64,000 nt of DNA, taken from the NCBI GenBank assembly GCA_050949165.1, contig JBMNFF010000001.1:372001-436000 (forward strand). Direction: 5' to 3'. The translations under genes were made by a program, and so were the position numbers. Numbering within the stretch: the first letter of the stretch is position 1; each line of letters begins with the position of its first letter. Of this stretch, positions 47,699-56,473 are shown one piece after another. The notes under the pieces were generated by a model, which worked only from the letters and a program-made list of their open reading frames with translations, did no database searches and was not told the DNA's origin. Source of the DNA: DAIOXA01 sp050949165 (GTDB lineage Bacteria; Bacillota; Proteinivoracia; UBA4975).

Positions 47699-48678
47699 TG
47701 CACCCAAACCTCGGCAATGCTCAGGGCGTTGTGAGCGGCCCCTTTGCGCAAATTATCCGCCGCAATCCAAAGGGAAAAGGATCTGGACAAGTGCTGGGTA
47801 TTTGCCCTGATCCTGCCCACATATACCTGATTGGTGTGCTGGACCATCACCGGCTGGAGGAACTCCTGGCCCAATTCATCATCGACCAGGCGAATATTGG
47901 CAGCCTCCCTCAGATTTTCCCGGATCTCCTCACAGGTCGTCTGATAACAAGTCCGGAAACTCACAGCCTGGCAATGTCCCCGAAACACGCCCACCCGGGC
48001 GGCGGTAACAGTCATGGGCAGACAGGGGCAGTTCAGCACCTTTCTGGTCTCTTCAATTATCTTCAGCTCTTCCTGACAATGCCCCTCATCGGTGCAAGGT
48101 CCGATTTGGGGTATGACGTTGAAGAGAAATTGGTTGGAATTGAAGCGGACTGCTTCCGCCAGCTCCCTCTCCAGCTGTTCCAGCGCTCGCTGTCCAGCGC
48201 CGGACACCGACTGGTACGTGCTGAGATGCACTTCCTCCAAGCCAAATTTCCTGTGGATGGGCGCCAGGACCACCGCCAATTGGGCCACACAGCAATTGGG
48301 ATTGGCCACAATCCTGGGGCCGGTTCGCAACAAATCTCCATTGACTTCGGGTACAACTATCGGCACTTCTGCCAGCATCCTGAAGGCGCTGCTGTTGTCG
48401 ATACACATCACTCCCCGGGCAGCGGCCACAGGGACCCACCTGCGACTGACATCGCCGGAGACGCAAAAAAAGCACAGGTCCATTCCCGCAAAGAATTCCT
48501 CATTCAGTTCAATGATTGCTTGCTCCCCTAAATGGGTAGACACCCTTTTTCCGACTGATCCGGGAGATGCGGAAAGTCTCATTTCCTTGACCTCAATTGT
48601 GCTCTCAGCCAGGAGCATCAGGAGTTCCCGGCCGACTATGCCGGTTGCGCCAACGATTCCTACCCGCACCTCTCTCAA
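47695..48678 (-). CDS. asd: Aspartate-semialdehyde dehydrogenase
   Basis: A 327-residue enzyme reducing aspartyl phosphate to the semialdehyde. The NADP motif is GIVGATGIVGRE at the N-terminus; the catalytic cysteine lies in NPNCCVAQ (near 127), with the substrate-binding region TYQSVSGAGQ and a downstream histidine in VGVFRGHCQAV. The start is annotated at TTG 48678, 1 base after dpaB; GTG at 48669 is an equally plausible start. It supplies dapA next door. Confidence 0.95.
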   Translation of the reverse strand: MREVRVGIVGATGIVGRELLMLLAESTIEVKEMRLSASPGSVGKRVSTHLGEQAIIELNEEFFAGMDLCFFCVSGDVSRRWVPVAAARGVMCIDNSSAFRMLAEVPIVVPEVNGDLLRTGPRIVANPNCCVAQLAVVLAPIHRKFGLEEVHLSTYQSVSGAGQRALEQLERELAEAVRFNSNQFLFNVIPQIGPCTDEGHCQEELKIIEETRKVLNCPCLPMTVTAARVGVFRGHCQAVSFRTCYQTTCEEIRENLREAANIRLVDDELGQEFLQPVMVQHTNQVYVGRIRANTQHLSRSFSLWIAADNLRKGAAHNALSIAEVWVQ

Positions 48679-48679
48679 C

Positions 48680-49255
48680 CTACCTCAATAAAATGGGCTG
48701 TATTTGCTTTCCAGCCAGGGCGGCCTCGATGGCAGCCTCCAGTTGCGCCAAGTCGCTGACCAGAGACCGGGGCTTGCCCAGGGGATCGTCCTGACCAAAG
48801 GGAACGAAGAAGACGTTTTTCTTGTCCAGGAGAATCCCGATATTGCGGGCGCTGCCCGCCAGGCCGTCGTTGGTGGCCAGGGCAAGGACCACCGGCCTTT
48901 CGTTGCGAAGCTGGGCCTTGACCGCCATGGTCACGGCGGTGTCGGTAACGGCATTGGCAATCTTCGCCAAGGTATTGCCGGTGGCGGGAGCCACCACCAC
49001 AACATCCAGGTTTAGCTTAGGCCCCACCGGCTCGGCGGCGGCAATGCTATCCAGCACCGGATTGCCGGTTATCGCTGCAAACTTGGCCAGCCAATCCTCG
49101 GCCCGGCCAAAGCGGGTATCTGTGCCGGCCACATTGGCAGAGACAATGGGAAAAACAGAATTTCCCTTCTCCACCAGCCGCTCCATGGGTTCAATTATCT
49201 TTTCCAGGGTACAGTGAGACCCTGTAATTGCAAAGCCAATCCGCTTGTCTCTCAA
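48680..49255 (-). CDS. dpaB: Dipicolinate synthase subunit B
   Basis: A 191-residue flavoprotein-fold subunit (GFAITGSHCTLEK at the N-terminus, VVVAPATGNTLAKIANAVTD near 90-110). With DpaA it oxidises the dapA product to dipicolinic acid in the mother cell; the acid is then pumped into the forespore with calcium. The start is TTG, nine bases behind AGGAGG. Its presence is direct evidence that the organism makes heat-resistant spores. It is 6 bases behind dpaA. Confidence 0.95.
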   Translation of the reverse strand: MRDKRIGFAITGSHCTLEKIIEPMERLVEKGNSVFPIVSANVAGTDTRFGRAEDWLAKFAAITGNPVLDSIAAAEPVGPKLNLDVVVVAPATGNTLAKIANAVTDTAVTMAVKAQLRNERPVVLALATNDGLAGSARNIGILLDKKNVFFVPFGQDDPLGKPRSLVSDLAQLEAAIEAALAGKQIQPILLR

Positions 49256-49261
49256 TCTCCT

Positions 49262-50143
49262 CTACCTCCTGATAACACCGAATTCCTGGAGAAGTCGGGG
49301 ATAAACCCGGGATAAAATCCTGCCTGCGGTGAGGGGCGCCACCTTTCCCGGCAGCCCGTGGGCTAAAACTGCTTTAATCTCAAACTCGGCGGCACTGTCG
49401 AAATCGGTGCCCCCTCTACCAGAAGCGATATCGACGATAATTTTACAATTGACTGCCCGCTCCAGTACCGGACGGGGCAAGACCATAGCGCCGGGCACAG
49501 TGTTAAAGATGAACTCCATATCCTCAACCCGGTCCTGCAGATCCTGGACATGACAGTACTCAAACCCCATCTCATGAGCTCTGGCGAAATCCCCCGCTTT
49601 CCTGGCGGCAATGGTTACCCTGGCCCCAATTCCCTTGAGCATCCTGGCCAGGCTGAAACCACAGCGGCCGAAGCCTACGACCAGGGAATTGCTACCGTGG
49701 ATGGTCACATCTGTCTGCTCCATGGCAATGGCGATGGCCCCTTCGGCGGTGGGAATGGAGTTGAGAATGGCCAGCTCATCATCTTCCGCCACTTCTACCA
49801 AGCGCACCGAAGCGCTCAATTCCCGCATGCGCTCCCGGGCCCAGCCGATGAACACCGGCAGCCCCGGAGGCAGGGCGGCGAAAAAGCGCTCTGCCACCTG
49901 GGGAGGGCTATCGCTGAAGGGACAATTGGGGGTGAGATCTTCCCTTACCCCGGCCAGAGGCATGATCACTGCTTGAGCATCGGCGATGGCCTCCAGAGGA
50001 TCGAGATAATTGGGGCCGGGAAGTTGCCCATGCTTTTCAAAGCCGCTGAAACTAACTGAGAAACCCTGGCTTGCCAGGTACTCTGCCAGGTAAAGCTCCC
50101 TCCTGTCTCCACCAATTATTGCGATTTTTATTTGACCCACCAC
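49262..50143 (-). CDS. dpaA: Dipicolinate synthase subunit A
   Basis: A 293-residue NAD(P)-dependent subunit. A family-specific N-terminal part (IAIIGGDRRELYLAEYL) is followed by a Rossmann domain, VVGFGRCGFSLARML near 162, and DIASGRGGTDFDSA near 235. It is the dehydrogenase partner of DpaB. The start is GTG seven bases behind AGGAGG. It opens the dpaA-dpaB-asd-dapG-dapA operon, so the common aspartate pathway genes are placed under whatever sporulation promoter drives dpaA. Confidence 0.95.
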   Translation of the reverse strand: MVGQIKIAIIGGDRRELYLAEYLASQGFSVSFSGFEKHGQLPGPNYLDPLEAIADAQAVIMPLAGVREDLTPNCPFSDSPPQVAERFFAALPPGLPVFIGWARERMRELSASVRLVEVAEDDELAILNSIPTAEGAIAIAMEQTDVTIHGSNSLVVGFGRCGFSLARMLKGIGARVTIAARKAGDFARAHEMGFEYCHVQDLQDRVEDMEFIFNTVPGAMVLPRPVLERAVNCKIIVDIASGRGGTDFDSAAEFEIKAVLAHGLPGKVAPLTAGRILSRVYPRLLQEFGVIRR

Positions 50144-50168
50144 TATTCCTCCTTTTATCCTTCCTTAA

Positions 50169-50197
50169 CACAATATGCATAAGAAACGGGCAGCGGT
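50169..50197 (-). promoter_or_regulatory. Possible sigma-K promoter of dpaA
   Basis: CATATTGTG (one base off the sigma-K -10 CATANNNTA) with an AC 18 bases upstream, one base longer than the usual spacing, about 26 bases before dpaA. Sigma-K control is known in Bacillus; the match here is weak. Confidence 0.25.
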
Positions 50198-50217
50198 CCT
50201 GTTTTCCCGCTACCCGT
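50186..50217 (-). terminator. Terminator of the YflT-like gene
   Basis: An 11-bp stem (ACGGGTAGCGG with CCGCTGCCCGT on the minus strand, one G-U pair, 10-base loop) 5 bases after the stop, followed by TTCTTATG. Confidence 0.7.
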
Positions 50218-50222
50218 AGCAC

Positions 50223-50711
50223 TTAATGCATCTCGATTTCCCGGCCTCCGGTTCGGTCCATGATCTTCATGGCTTCCAGGGCCCGGTCCTCGTCGGTCTT
50301 GATGATGGCCAGAACCTTGCCCTGCTCCAGATGCCGCTCGTACTCCCGGCTCCTCTCTTCGGGGATGCCGTAGTCGATGAGGCCGCCGGCAATGCCACCG
50401 GTGAGGGCGCCGGTCAGCACCCCAGCCAGGGGGCCTGCGGCGATGATGGGGCCGAAACCGGGGATTAATAGGGCGCCGGCGCCCATGGCCAAACCGGCCA
50501 ATCCGCCCAGGGCGCCGCCGGTCATGGTGCCGTCGCTGAGATTCTGATCGTCATAGCTCATCTCTCCCTGGGAGCTCTGATGGCCGCGACTTTCCTCATC
50601 CCGGGCCAGTATCGAAATCTCGTTATCGCCAAATCCCTTTTCCCGCAATGCCCGGACACTTCTCTCGGCATCATCCCGGGAATTGTAATAAGCAACTACG
50701 GTTTTTTCCAC
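50223..50711 (-). CDS. General stress protein 17M-like (YflT domain) with a glycine-rich hydrophobic segment
   Basis: A 162-residue protein. Residues 1-40 match the general-stress-protein 17M/YflT start (TVVAYYNSRDDAERSVRALREKGF). A central Gly/Ala-rich stretch (about 63-110) with repeated GxxxG-type spacing looks like a glycine-zipper membrane-active segment, and the C-terminus returns to an alpha/beta pattern (VLAIIKTDEDRALEAMKIM). The function is unknown; relatives respond to general stress. The start is GTG eight bases behind AGGAGG, with a TATAAT about 30 bases upstream. It splits ymxH from dpaA, which are neighbours in Bacillus. Confidence 0.8.
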   Translation of the reverse strand: MEKTVVAYYNSRDDAERSVRALREKGFGDNEISILARDEESRGHQSSQGEMSYDDQNLSDGTMTGGALGGLAGLAMGAGALLIPGFGPIIAAGPLAGVLTGALTGGIAGGLIDYGIPEERSREYERHLEQGKVLAIIKTDEDRALEAMKIMDRTGGREIEMH

Positions 50712-50740
50712 TGAGCTAACCTCCTTATGGTGCTAAGGTT

Positions 50741-50746
50741 ATTATA
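50741..50746 (-). promoter_or_regulatory. Candidate -10 box of the YflT-like gene
   Basis: A perfect TATAAT on the minus strand about 30 bases before the GTG start; no good -35 is visible. Confidence 0.4.
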
Positions 50747-50765
50747 CCCAGCGGAATATTTGCTA

Positions 50766-51020
50766 TTAGCCCTTTTCCCCGCCGACGATTATGGTATCAA
50801 TTCCTATGCGGATAATCGAGCTCCAAGGAATGACCTGCACCGGCGTAGCGCTAAAAAACAGACTTACCAGCCCTCCGCGTCCTGCCAGAATCACCTCCAG
50901 GATCTTCCCGGTAGCCGGGTCGATTCTCAAATCACAATCGGCGAAGGCGCCCAAACAGCGGCCGGTATTGTAATCGATGAGCTCCTTGGAGGCGATATCG
51001 GAAAAGCGCATGTATTCCAT
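50766..51020 (-). CDS. ymxH: PRC-barrel sporulation protein YlmC/YmxH
   Basis: An 84-residue PRC-barrel protein starting MEYMRFSDIASKELIDYN, with GRCLGAFADCDLRIDPATGKI and a conserved IPWSSIIRIGIDTIIV end, the pattern of the YlmC/YmxH family restricted to spore-formers. The molecular role is unknown. ATG at 51020 is chosen for its GGGG eight bases away; two other in-frame ATGs flank it. In Bacillus it sits between mlpA and spoVFA (dpaA); here mlpA is absent and ylxY abuts ymxH directly. Confidence 0.88.
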   Translation of the reverse strand: MEYMRFSDIASKELIDYNTGRCLGAFADCDLRIDPATGKILEVILAGRGGLVSLFFSATPVQVIPWSSIIRIGIDTIIVGGEKG

Positions 51021-51022
51021 GC

Positions 51023-52042
51023 TCATTTCCCCAGCCACAGGCTGCTGTACTTTTGCGGCCAATAACAGGGATCCAGCAATTCGGTAACGGTGACGGGCCG
51101 GTACCCTTGCTCCCGGAGGGCAGCGAGGATGCGCCTGAGGGCGCCGGGGGTCTGCTCGGTGGGATGCATCAGGACGATAGCGCCGTTATGCAAATTATTT
51201 ACTATCCGTTCTACTATAGCATCTTCCCCAGGCAGTGTCCAATCCACGGTGTCCAGGGACCAGAGCACCGTGTGCAGGCCCAGCTCAGCAGCAGCCGAGT
51301 AGATTTTTTCTACCTTCTCGCCATAGGGGGGGCTGAACCACTTAATCTCAAAACCGGTTAAACCGGCCACAATTTCATTGGTCTTGGTTATCTCATCCTT
51401 TATCGCTTCCGGACTCAAATCCTGCATATGCGGGTCTGAATAACCGTGATTGCCCAGGTCGTGGCCCAGGTCGAGGATGCGCTGAACCAACTGGGGGTTG
51501 GCCTCGGCCCAGCGGCCCACCAAAAAGAAGCTGGCGGCCGCCTTCTCCTGGGCCAAAATGTCCAGGATCTCCTCCAGGTATTCATTGCCCCAGGATACGT
51601 TAACCACCAAACTGACTTGCCGCTTCAGGGGATTGCCCTGATAAATGGGGAGCTCCATAAAGTCCGCCAATCGCTTCTCTGCAGGCACATCCCGCCAGAC
51701 CGGGATGATATTTGCCCCTTTGCGGGCAGATCGGATTTTTTCCACTGTGCCGACAATATCAATTTCAAATCCATGAATATCCGGGACTACCGCTTTATTG
51801 ACCTCATCGTACTGGGCGGGTACCGGCGGCTGTTTGAGGCTCTCGGTCAGTCCCGCCACCTGTCCCTCCAGATCCGGGGCTTTGGGGTCCAGGACATGAC
51901 CCATCAGGATGACCTCTTTCTTGCCCCAGGGGAAAAAGGCCTGAGCAGAGTGTCTCCAGAAATAGGCAATTGTCAGCAACGCAAAACAGGCCAGCAGGCA
52001 GAGGAGAGCCGTGCGGGCCTTGATAACCAGAAAAAATCGCAT
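51023..52042 (-). CDS. ylxY: Sporulation-associated polysaccharide deacetylase-fold protein YlxY
   Basis: A 339-residue protein with an N-terminal membrane anchor (about 9-29) and a NodB-type deacetylase domain from about 140. The canonical TFDDG motif is replaced by VVNVSWGNEY, so the catalytic aspartates are missing, although NHGYSDPHM retains histidines and WSLDTVDWTLPG and IVLMHPT are conserved. This is the state I recall for YlxY proteins, so it may bind rather than cleave glycans. The position between pnp and ymxH agrees with Bacillus. Confidence 0.88.
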   Translation of the reverse strand: MRFFLVIKARTALLCLLACFALLTIAYFWRHSAQAFFPWGKKEVILMGHVLDPKAPDLEGQVAGLTESLKQPPVPAQYDEVNKAVVPDIHGFEIDIVGTVEKIRSARKGANIIPVWRDVPAEKRLADFMELPIYQGNPLKRQVSLVVNVSWGNEYLEEILDILAQEKAAASFFLVGRWAEANPQLVQRILDLGHDLGNHGYSDPHMQDLSPEAIKDEITKTNEIVAGLTGFEIKWFSPPYGEKVEKIYSAAAELGLHTVLWSLDTVDWTLPGEDAIVERIVNNLHNGAIVLMHPTEQTPGALRRILAALREQGYRPVTVTELLDPCYWPQKYSSLWLGK

Positions 52043-52101
52043 GAGTCCATCCCTCCCCTCTATAATTACATTGGGGACGGGAAAGATATGTCACAAACAC
52101 T

Positions 52102-52130
52102 AAAAAAAGCATCCGGTAGATGCTTTTTTT
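52102..52130 (-). terminator. Terminator of pnp
   Basis: A perfect 12-bp stem (AAAAAAAGCATC with GATGCTTTTTTT, 5-base loop) starting at the pnp stop codon, with its own U-tract within the stem. One of the clearest terminators in the window. Confidence 0.9.
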
Positions 52131-54250
52131 TAATGCTGGCGCTTGGATTTGTGGCTCTTTTCGGCGCCTGCTTCTTCAGGCTCCGGAGGCAATAACACTT
52201 TGTGGGAAAGCTTTACCCTGCCCTTCTCGTCGATGTCGATGACCTTGACTTCGATCTTGTCGCCGACTTTGACCACATCCTCGGTCTTGGCCACCCGCTT
52301 GCGGTCCAATTGGGAAATGTGAACCAGACCGTCCTTGCCCGGCAACAGTTCGACGAAGGCGCCGTAGCTCTCCACCCGGACCACGGTACCCATGTAGACT
52401 TCGCCAATTTCCACTTCCTTGACCAGGTCATCGATGATGGACTTGGCTTTGGCGGATGCTTCTCCGTCTGGGGAGGCGATGTAAATGGTGCCGTCGGCCT
52501 CGATATCGATCTTAACTCCGGTCTCGTCGATGATCTTGTTGACCATCTTGCCGCCCGGTCCGATGACATCCCGAATTTTGTCCACGGGAATTTTCATGAC
52601 CAGAATCCTGGGGGCATAGGGAGACAGCTCGGGGCGAGGCTGGGCGATGGCCGCATCCATCCTGTCGAGAATAAAATTGTAGCCTGCCACAGCCTGGTCC
52701 AGGGCCTTGGCCAGAATTTCCCGGTTCAGCCCGTGGACCTTGATGTCCATCTGCAGAGCGTTGATTCCCTTGCGGGTTCCGGCGACCTTAAAGTCCATGT
52801 CGCCCAGGAAGTCCTCCATGCCCTGGATATCGGTGAGGATGGCATAGCGCTCTCCCTCTTTGATTAGACCCATGGCGATACCGCCCACCGCTGCCTTGAT
52901 GGGCACACCGGCGTCCATTAGGGACATGGAGGCAGCGCAGACGCTGGCCATGGAAGATGAGCCGTTGGATTCCAGAACCTCCGAAACCAGGCGAATGGTA
53001 TAGGGAAAGTCCTCTTCGCAGGGGATCATGGGTTCCAAGGCGCGTTCGGCCAAGGCGCCGTGCCCAATCTCTCGGCGGCCAGGGCCCCGCATGAATCCAG
53101 GTTCACCGACACAGTAGGGCGGGAAATTGTAATGATGCATGAAGCGCTTGGACTCTTCGAGGGTCAAGCCGTCCAGAATCTGGACATCTCCGGGAACCCC
53201 CAGGGTACAAGCGTTGAACACCTGGGTCTGTCCTCTGGTGAACAGGGCTGAACCATGAAGTCGGGGCATTATGCCCGCTTCACAGGTGACAGGCCGTATT
53301 TCCGTTGCTTTCCGGCCATCGGGACGAAAATCTTCCTCGAGAATACGGGTTCGCACCAACTGCTTCAAGAGTTCATAAAAAGCTTCCTTAGCATGGCCAA
53401 GAGATTCGGGAGCTTCTTCAAACTGCGCCAGCCACTCGCTGCGGATCTCATCAATCCTGGCCTCCCGGGCAAGTTTTTCGACAATTCCCAGGGCCTCGTT
53501 CAGCCTCTTGGTGGCGAATTCCCTGACAGCTTCTTCAATCTCAGGCGGAACAACGCTGAGCTCGACCTGCATCTTCTCTTTGCCAATTTGAGCGACTATT
53601 TCTTCCTGGAAGGCGACGAGCTTCTTAATCTCTTCATGGGCCAGCATCAGGGCGTCAATGATGATTTCTTTGCTGATTTCCTTGGAACCCGATTCTACCA
53701 TCATGATGGCCTCCCGGGTCCCCGCCACCACCAGGTGCAGCTGACTGCGGTCTCTCTCCTCTATGTTGGGATTGAGGACCAGCTTGCCGTCCACATATCC
53801 TACCATGACAGCGGCAACGGGTCCGGCAAAGGGAATGTCGGAAATGGAGAGGGCAATGGAAGCGCCGTTGATGGCGGCTATTTCCGGCGGGTTGTCCTGT
53901 TCCATGGACATAACCGTTGCCACGACGTGAACTGCATTGCGGAAGCCCTTGGGGAAAAGCGGCCTCAGAGGCCGGTCGGTGAGCCGGGCGGCCAATACTG
54001 CCTTCTCCGTCGGCCTGCCTTCCCGCTTGATAAAGCCCCCGGGTATCTTGCCGACGGAATACATCCTCTCTTCGTAGTCCACCGTCAGGGGAAAGAAGTC
54101 AATTCCTTCCCGGGGCTCTTTCGAAGCTGTGGCGGTGACCAACAAGACAGTATCGCCGTATCGCACCAAGACAGAACCATTGGCCTGCTTGGCATATTTC
54201 TGGGTTTCCACAATTAGGTTTCTACCCGACATATTATAACTAAATTGCAA
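52130..54250 (-). CDS. pnp: Polyribonucleotide nucleotidyltransferase
   Basis: A 706-residue phosphorolytic 3-prime exoribonuclease. Two RNase PH-like halves are joined by a helical domain; the second core carries SSMASVCAASMSLMDAG and DIQGMEDFLGDMDFKVAGT. These are followed by a KH domain (VIGPGGKMVNKIIDETG near 565) and an S1 domain (YMGTVVRVESYGAFVEL). TTG at 54250 is chosen: AGGAGG lies seven bases upstream and it yields the family-like QFSYNMSGRNLIVETQ start. An ATG further upstream overlaps the ribosome site. It follows rpsO after a terminator, the usual rpsO-pnp order. Confidence 0.97.
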   Translation of the reverse strand: MQFSYNMSGRNLIVETQKYAKQANGSVLVRYGDTVLLVTATASKEPREGIDFFPLTVDYEERMYSVGKIPGGFIKREGRPTEKAVLAARLTDRPLRPLFPKGFRNAVHVVATVMSMEQDNPPEIAAINGASIALSISDIPFAGPVAAVMVGYVDGKLVLNPNIEERDRSQLHLVVAGTREAIMMVESGSKEISKEIIIDALMLAHEEIKKLVAFQEEIVAQIGKEKMQVELSVVPPEIEEAVREFATKRLNEALGIVEKLAREARIDEIRSEWLAQFEEAPESLGHAKEAFYELLKQLVRTRILEEDFRPDGRKATEIRPVTCEAGIMPRLHGSALFTRGQTQVFNACTLGVPGDVQILDGLTLEESKRFMHHYNFPPYCVGEPGFMRGPGRREIGHGALAERALEPMIPCEEDFPYTIRLVSEVLESNGSSSMASVCAASMSLMDAGVPIKAAVGGIAMGLIKEGERYAILTDIQGMEDFLGDMDFKVAGTRKGINALQMDIKVHGLNREILAKALDQAVAGYNFILDRMDAAIAQPRPELSPYAPRILVMKIPVDKIRDVIGPGGKMVNKIIDETGVKIDIEADGTIYIASPDGEASAKAKSIIDDLVKEVEIGEVYMGTVVRVESYGAFVELLPGKDGLVHISQLDRKRVAKTEDVVKVGDKIEVKVIDIDEKGRVKLSHKVLLPPEPEEAGAEKSHKSKRQH

Positions 54251-54280
54251 ATGGCATCCTCCTTTCACAGGCATTTATTT

Positions 54281-54310
54281 AAATAAAAGCGGGAGGCCCC
54301 GCTTTTATTT
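54281..54310 (-). terminator. Terminator between rpsO and pnp
   Basis: A perfect 13-bp stem (AAATAAAAGCGGG with CCCGCTTTTATTT, 4-base loop) overlapping the rpsO stop. Read-through or processing here would set pnp expression, as in other bacteria. Confidence 0.85.
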
Positions 54311-54574
54311 GCGCAAATTAAGTTTTTCCAAAATGGTGCGGTAGCGGTTGATGTCGGTTTCTCTGAGATAGTCCAACAGCCGCCGCCTGCGACCGACCAT
54401 TTTCATGAGCCCGCGCCGGGAGTGGTGGTCCTTCTTGTGCTCTTTGAGATGCAGGGTCAGGTGGTTGATGCGATTGGTCAAAAGGGCAATCTGCACCTCG
54501 GGAGAACCGGTATCCTTTTCATTCAACCTGAATTGCTCGATGATTTCGTTTTTCTGTTCCCGTGCCATGGTCAT
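54305..54574 (-). CDS. rpsO: 30S ribosomal protein S15
   Basis: An 89-residue S15 with the signature DTGSPEVQIALLTNRINHLT and HHSRRGLMKMVGRRRRLLDYL. It binds the three-way junction of 16S rRNA helices 20-22. ATG at 54574 follows AAGGAGGTGAAGATC; a second ATG two codons later is also possible. The 76-base gap upstream contains a GCCG/CGGC hairpin near the ribosome site, which could serve the autoregulation by S15 known in other bacteria, but I cannot match it to a described leader type. Confidence 0.98.
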   Translation of the reverse strand: MTMAREQKNEIIEQFRLNEKDTGSPEVQIALLTNRINHLTLHLKEHKKDHHSRRGLMKMVGRRRRLLDYLRETDINRYRTILEKLNLRK

Positions 54575-54650
54575 GATCTTCACCTCCTTATATTGACAAA
54601 CGCCATAAGCCCAGAAAGCCGTCGGAGTAGTCGGCAATCAGAGCAGATGG

Positions 54651-55595
54651 TTAAATCCTTTGTAATTTTAGCACATCGCCTTCGCTAAGTAAAGCTATTG
54701 CCAGTTCTAAATCCCGGTTGACCTGGGCCTGGAGCCCGGCAGGGTCAGAAAACTGCTTTTCATCCCGAAGCTTGGCGTAGAAAGTTACTTCCAGCAATTT
54801 CCCGTACAGATCCCCCTGGTATTCCAGGACATGCACCTCCAAAGAAACCCGGTTATCGGGGAAGGTAGGATGCCTGCCGATATTGGCGACGCCCCAGTGC
54901 CTCTTGCCCTCCACAAGGATTCCTACCAAATATACTCCCCAGGCAGGCAAAGCGGCAGCCCGATGGGGATAGATATTGGCAGTGGGGAAGCCCAATTTTC
55001 GGCCCCGACCTGCGCCCGCCTCCACCCTGCCCCGCAGGGAATAGAAGCGGCCCATAAATTTGGCGGCCATTTCCACCTGCCCCCGGGCCAGGAACCGGCG
55101 CACGGCAGTGCTGCTGATGACCTCCTCAGCCCAGGTTACCGGGGGCACGATGGTACAACCCACTCCGAAGTTACCGGCAAGCCGGCGCAGGAGCTCGGGA
55201 TTTCCCGAGCCTGCCTTGCCGAAGGAATAATCATAGCCCACCACCACATGGCGGCAATTCAGGGCGCCCAGAAGTATTTCTTCGACAAAATAGACGGGAT
55301 CGGTTGCCGCAAATTCTCTGGTAAAGGGTTGGACCAACAAGAAGTCGACGCCCGCATCCCTGAGAAGAGCGGATTTCCTGTCCAGGGGCGTGAGGACGGC
55401 CAGATCGGCGGAAAACAACTGGCGGGGATGAGGTTGAAAGGTAAAGACCAGGGCGCTGAGCCCTGAGTTTCGGGCATGGGAAAGGGTCTCGGCGACAATT
55501 CGCTGATGCCCCAGATGAAAGCCGTCAAAATTGCCCAGGGTTACCACTGTTCCCTGGTCCGCAGGCACTTTTTTGTAGTCAAAGAAGATCTCCAC
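54651..55595 (-). CDS. ribF: Bifunctional riboflavin kinase/FAD synthetase
   Basis: A 314-residue enzyme. The N-terminal nucleotidyltransferase (FAD synthetase) has LGNFDGFHLGHQRIV near residue 22 and ISSTAVRRFLARG near 160. The C-terminal riboflavin kinase starts near 185 with GRKLGFPTANIYP. It converts riboflavin to FMN and FAD. The start is GTG, eight bases behind AGGAG, 5 bases after truB. The truB-ribF-rpsO-pnp order is conserved across Firmicutes. Confidence 0.96.
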   Translation of the reverse strand: MEIFFDYKKVPADQGTVVTLGNFDGFHLGHQRIVAETLSHARNSGLSALVFTFQPHPRQLFSADLAVLTPLDRKSALLRDAGVDFLLVQPFTREFAATDPVYFVEEILLGALNCRHVVVGYDYSFGKAGSGNPELLRRLAGNFGVGCTIVPPVTWAEEVISSTAVRRFLARGQVEMAAKFMGRFYSLRGRVEAGAGRGRKLGFPTANIYPHRAAALPAWGVYLVGILVEGKRHWGVANIGRHPTFPDNRVSLEVHVLEYQGDLYGKLLEVTFYAKLRDEKQFSDPAGLQAQVNRDLELAIALLSEGDVLKLQRI

Positions 55596-55600
55596 TTACA

Positions 55601-56473
55601 TTACTCCTGTGCTAAGACTTTGGTAGGTTTAATCAGTCCCGATTCAACCCGGGCAATGCCCAATAACCTGGCGTCGCTAAACACGGCGACCTCCCCCCGG
55701 AGGGAGCTGTTCGGGATTGGCCGCCCATGCAGGAAGCGGGCGGCGTCCCGTTGCCCCAGGTCCAGGCGCGGTAAGGAAGCAACGGCAACGGACATATCCA
55801 GCAAAAAGGGCCGGTAGTCCCTTTCCAAATCGGCAAAACTGGCAGCCTGGGTCAAACTCACTTGCGAGAGCTGGGTCCGAACCAGACCGGAGAGGTGGGC
55901 GGGAAGCCCCAAAGCCCGGCCTATATCCACGGCCAGACTGCGGATATATGTACCCTTGCTGCAGACGATATCCAGGGTCAGCACCGGGTTGGCCGGGGAA
56001 ATGTCCATGCTCTCCCCCACAATTTTCAGCGAGTGGATGAACACTTCCCGCAAGGGCATTTCCGGATTAAGGCCCCGGCGAAAGAGGGTATAGGCCCTTT
56101 GGCCGTCAATTTTCAGGGCTGAAGCCTGGGGAGGCCTTTGGCGGATCCGGCCCAGAAACCCCTGAAGCGCGGCTTCAACCTCCGCGGCAGGAAGGTAGAA
56201 ATCCTCCACCCCGTCGATGAGCCGTCCCTCCCGGTCTCCTGTATCGGTGGCCTGGCCGAAGGCAATCTCTGCCCGATAACCCTTGTCGCCATTGAGAAAG
56301 TATTCGCTGAGCCTGGTGGCCTTGCCCAGGGCGATCAAGAGCAAGCCCGAGGCGGCAGGGTCCAGGGTCCCGGTATGGCCAGCCTTTTTGCAGCCGAGAA
56401 TCTTCTTGACCCGGGATACGGCTTGCTGAGAACTGATGCCGACAGGTTTGTTGAGGGGAATGAAGCCGTTCAA
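55601..56473 (-). CDS. truB: tRNA pseudouridine-55 synthase
   Basis: A 290-residue TruB. The catalytic aspartate is in GHTGTLDPAASGLL (near 38); NKPVGISSQQAV is the family N-terminus, and RPPQASALKIDGQRAYTLFRRG and CSKGTYIRSLAVDIG are further signatures. It makes the T-loop pseudouridine and acts as a tRNA chaperone. The start is TTG overlapping the nrnA stop by 4 bases (TTGA), so it is translationally coupled. Confidence 0.96.
   Translation of the reverse strand: MNGFIPLNKPVGISSQQAVSRVKKILGCKKAGHTGTLDPAASGLLLIALGKATRLSEYFLNGDKGYRAEIAFGQATDTGDREGRLIDGVEDFYLPAAEVEAALQGFLGRIRQRPPQASALKIDGQRAYTLFRRGLNPEMPLREVFIHSLKIVGESMDISPANPVLTLDIVCSKGTYIRSLAVDIGRALGLPAHLSGLVRTQLSQVSLTQAASFADLERDYRPFLLDMSVAVASLPRLDLGQRDAARFLHGRPIPNSSLRGEVAVFSDARLLGIARVESGLIKPTKVLAQE

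Noticed and set aside
49262..50222. Confident sigma-K control of dpaA
   Set aside because: The -10 is one base off and the AC spacing is 18 rather than 16-17 bases, so it is kept only as a low-confidence feature.
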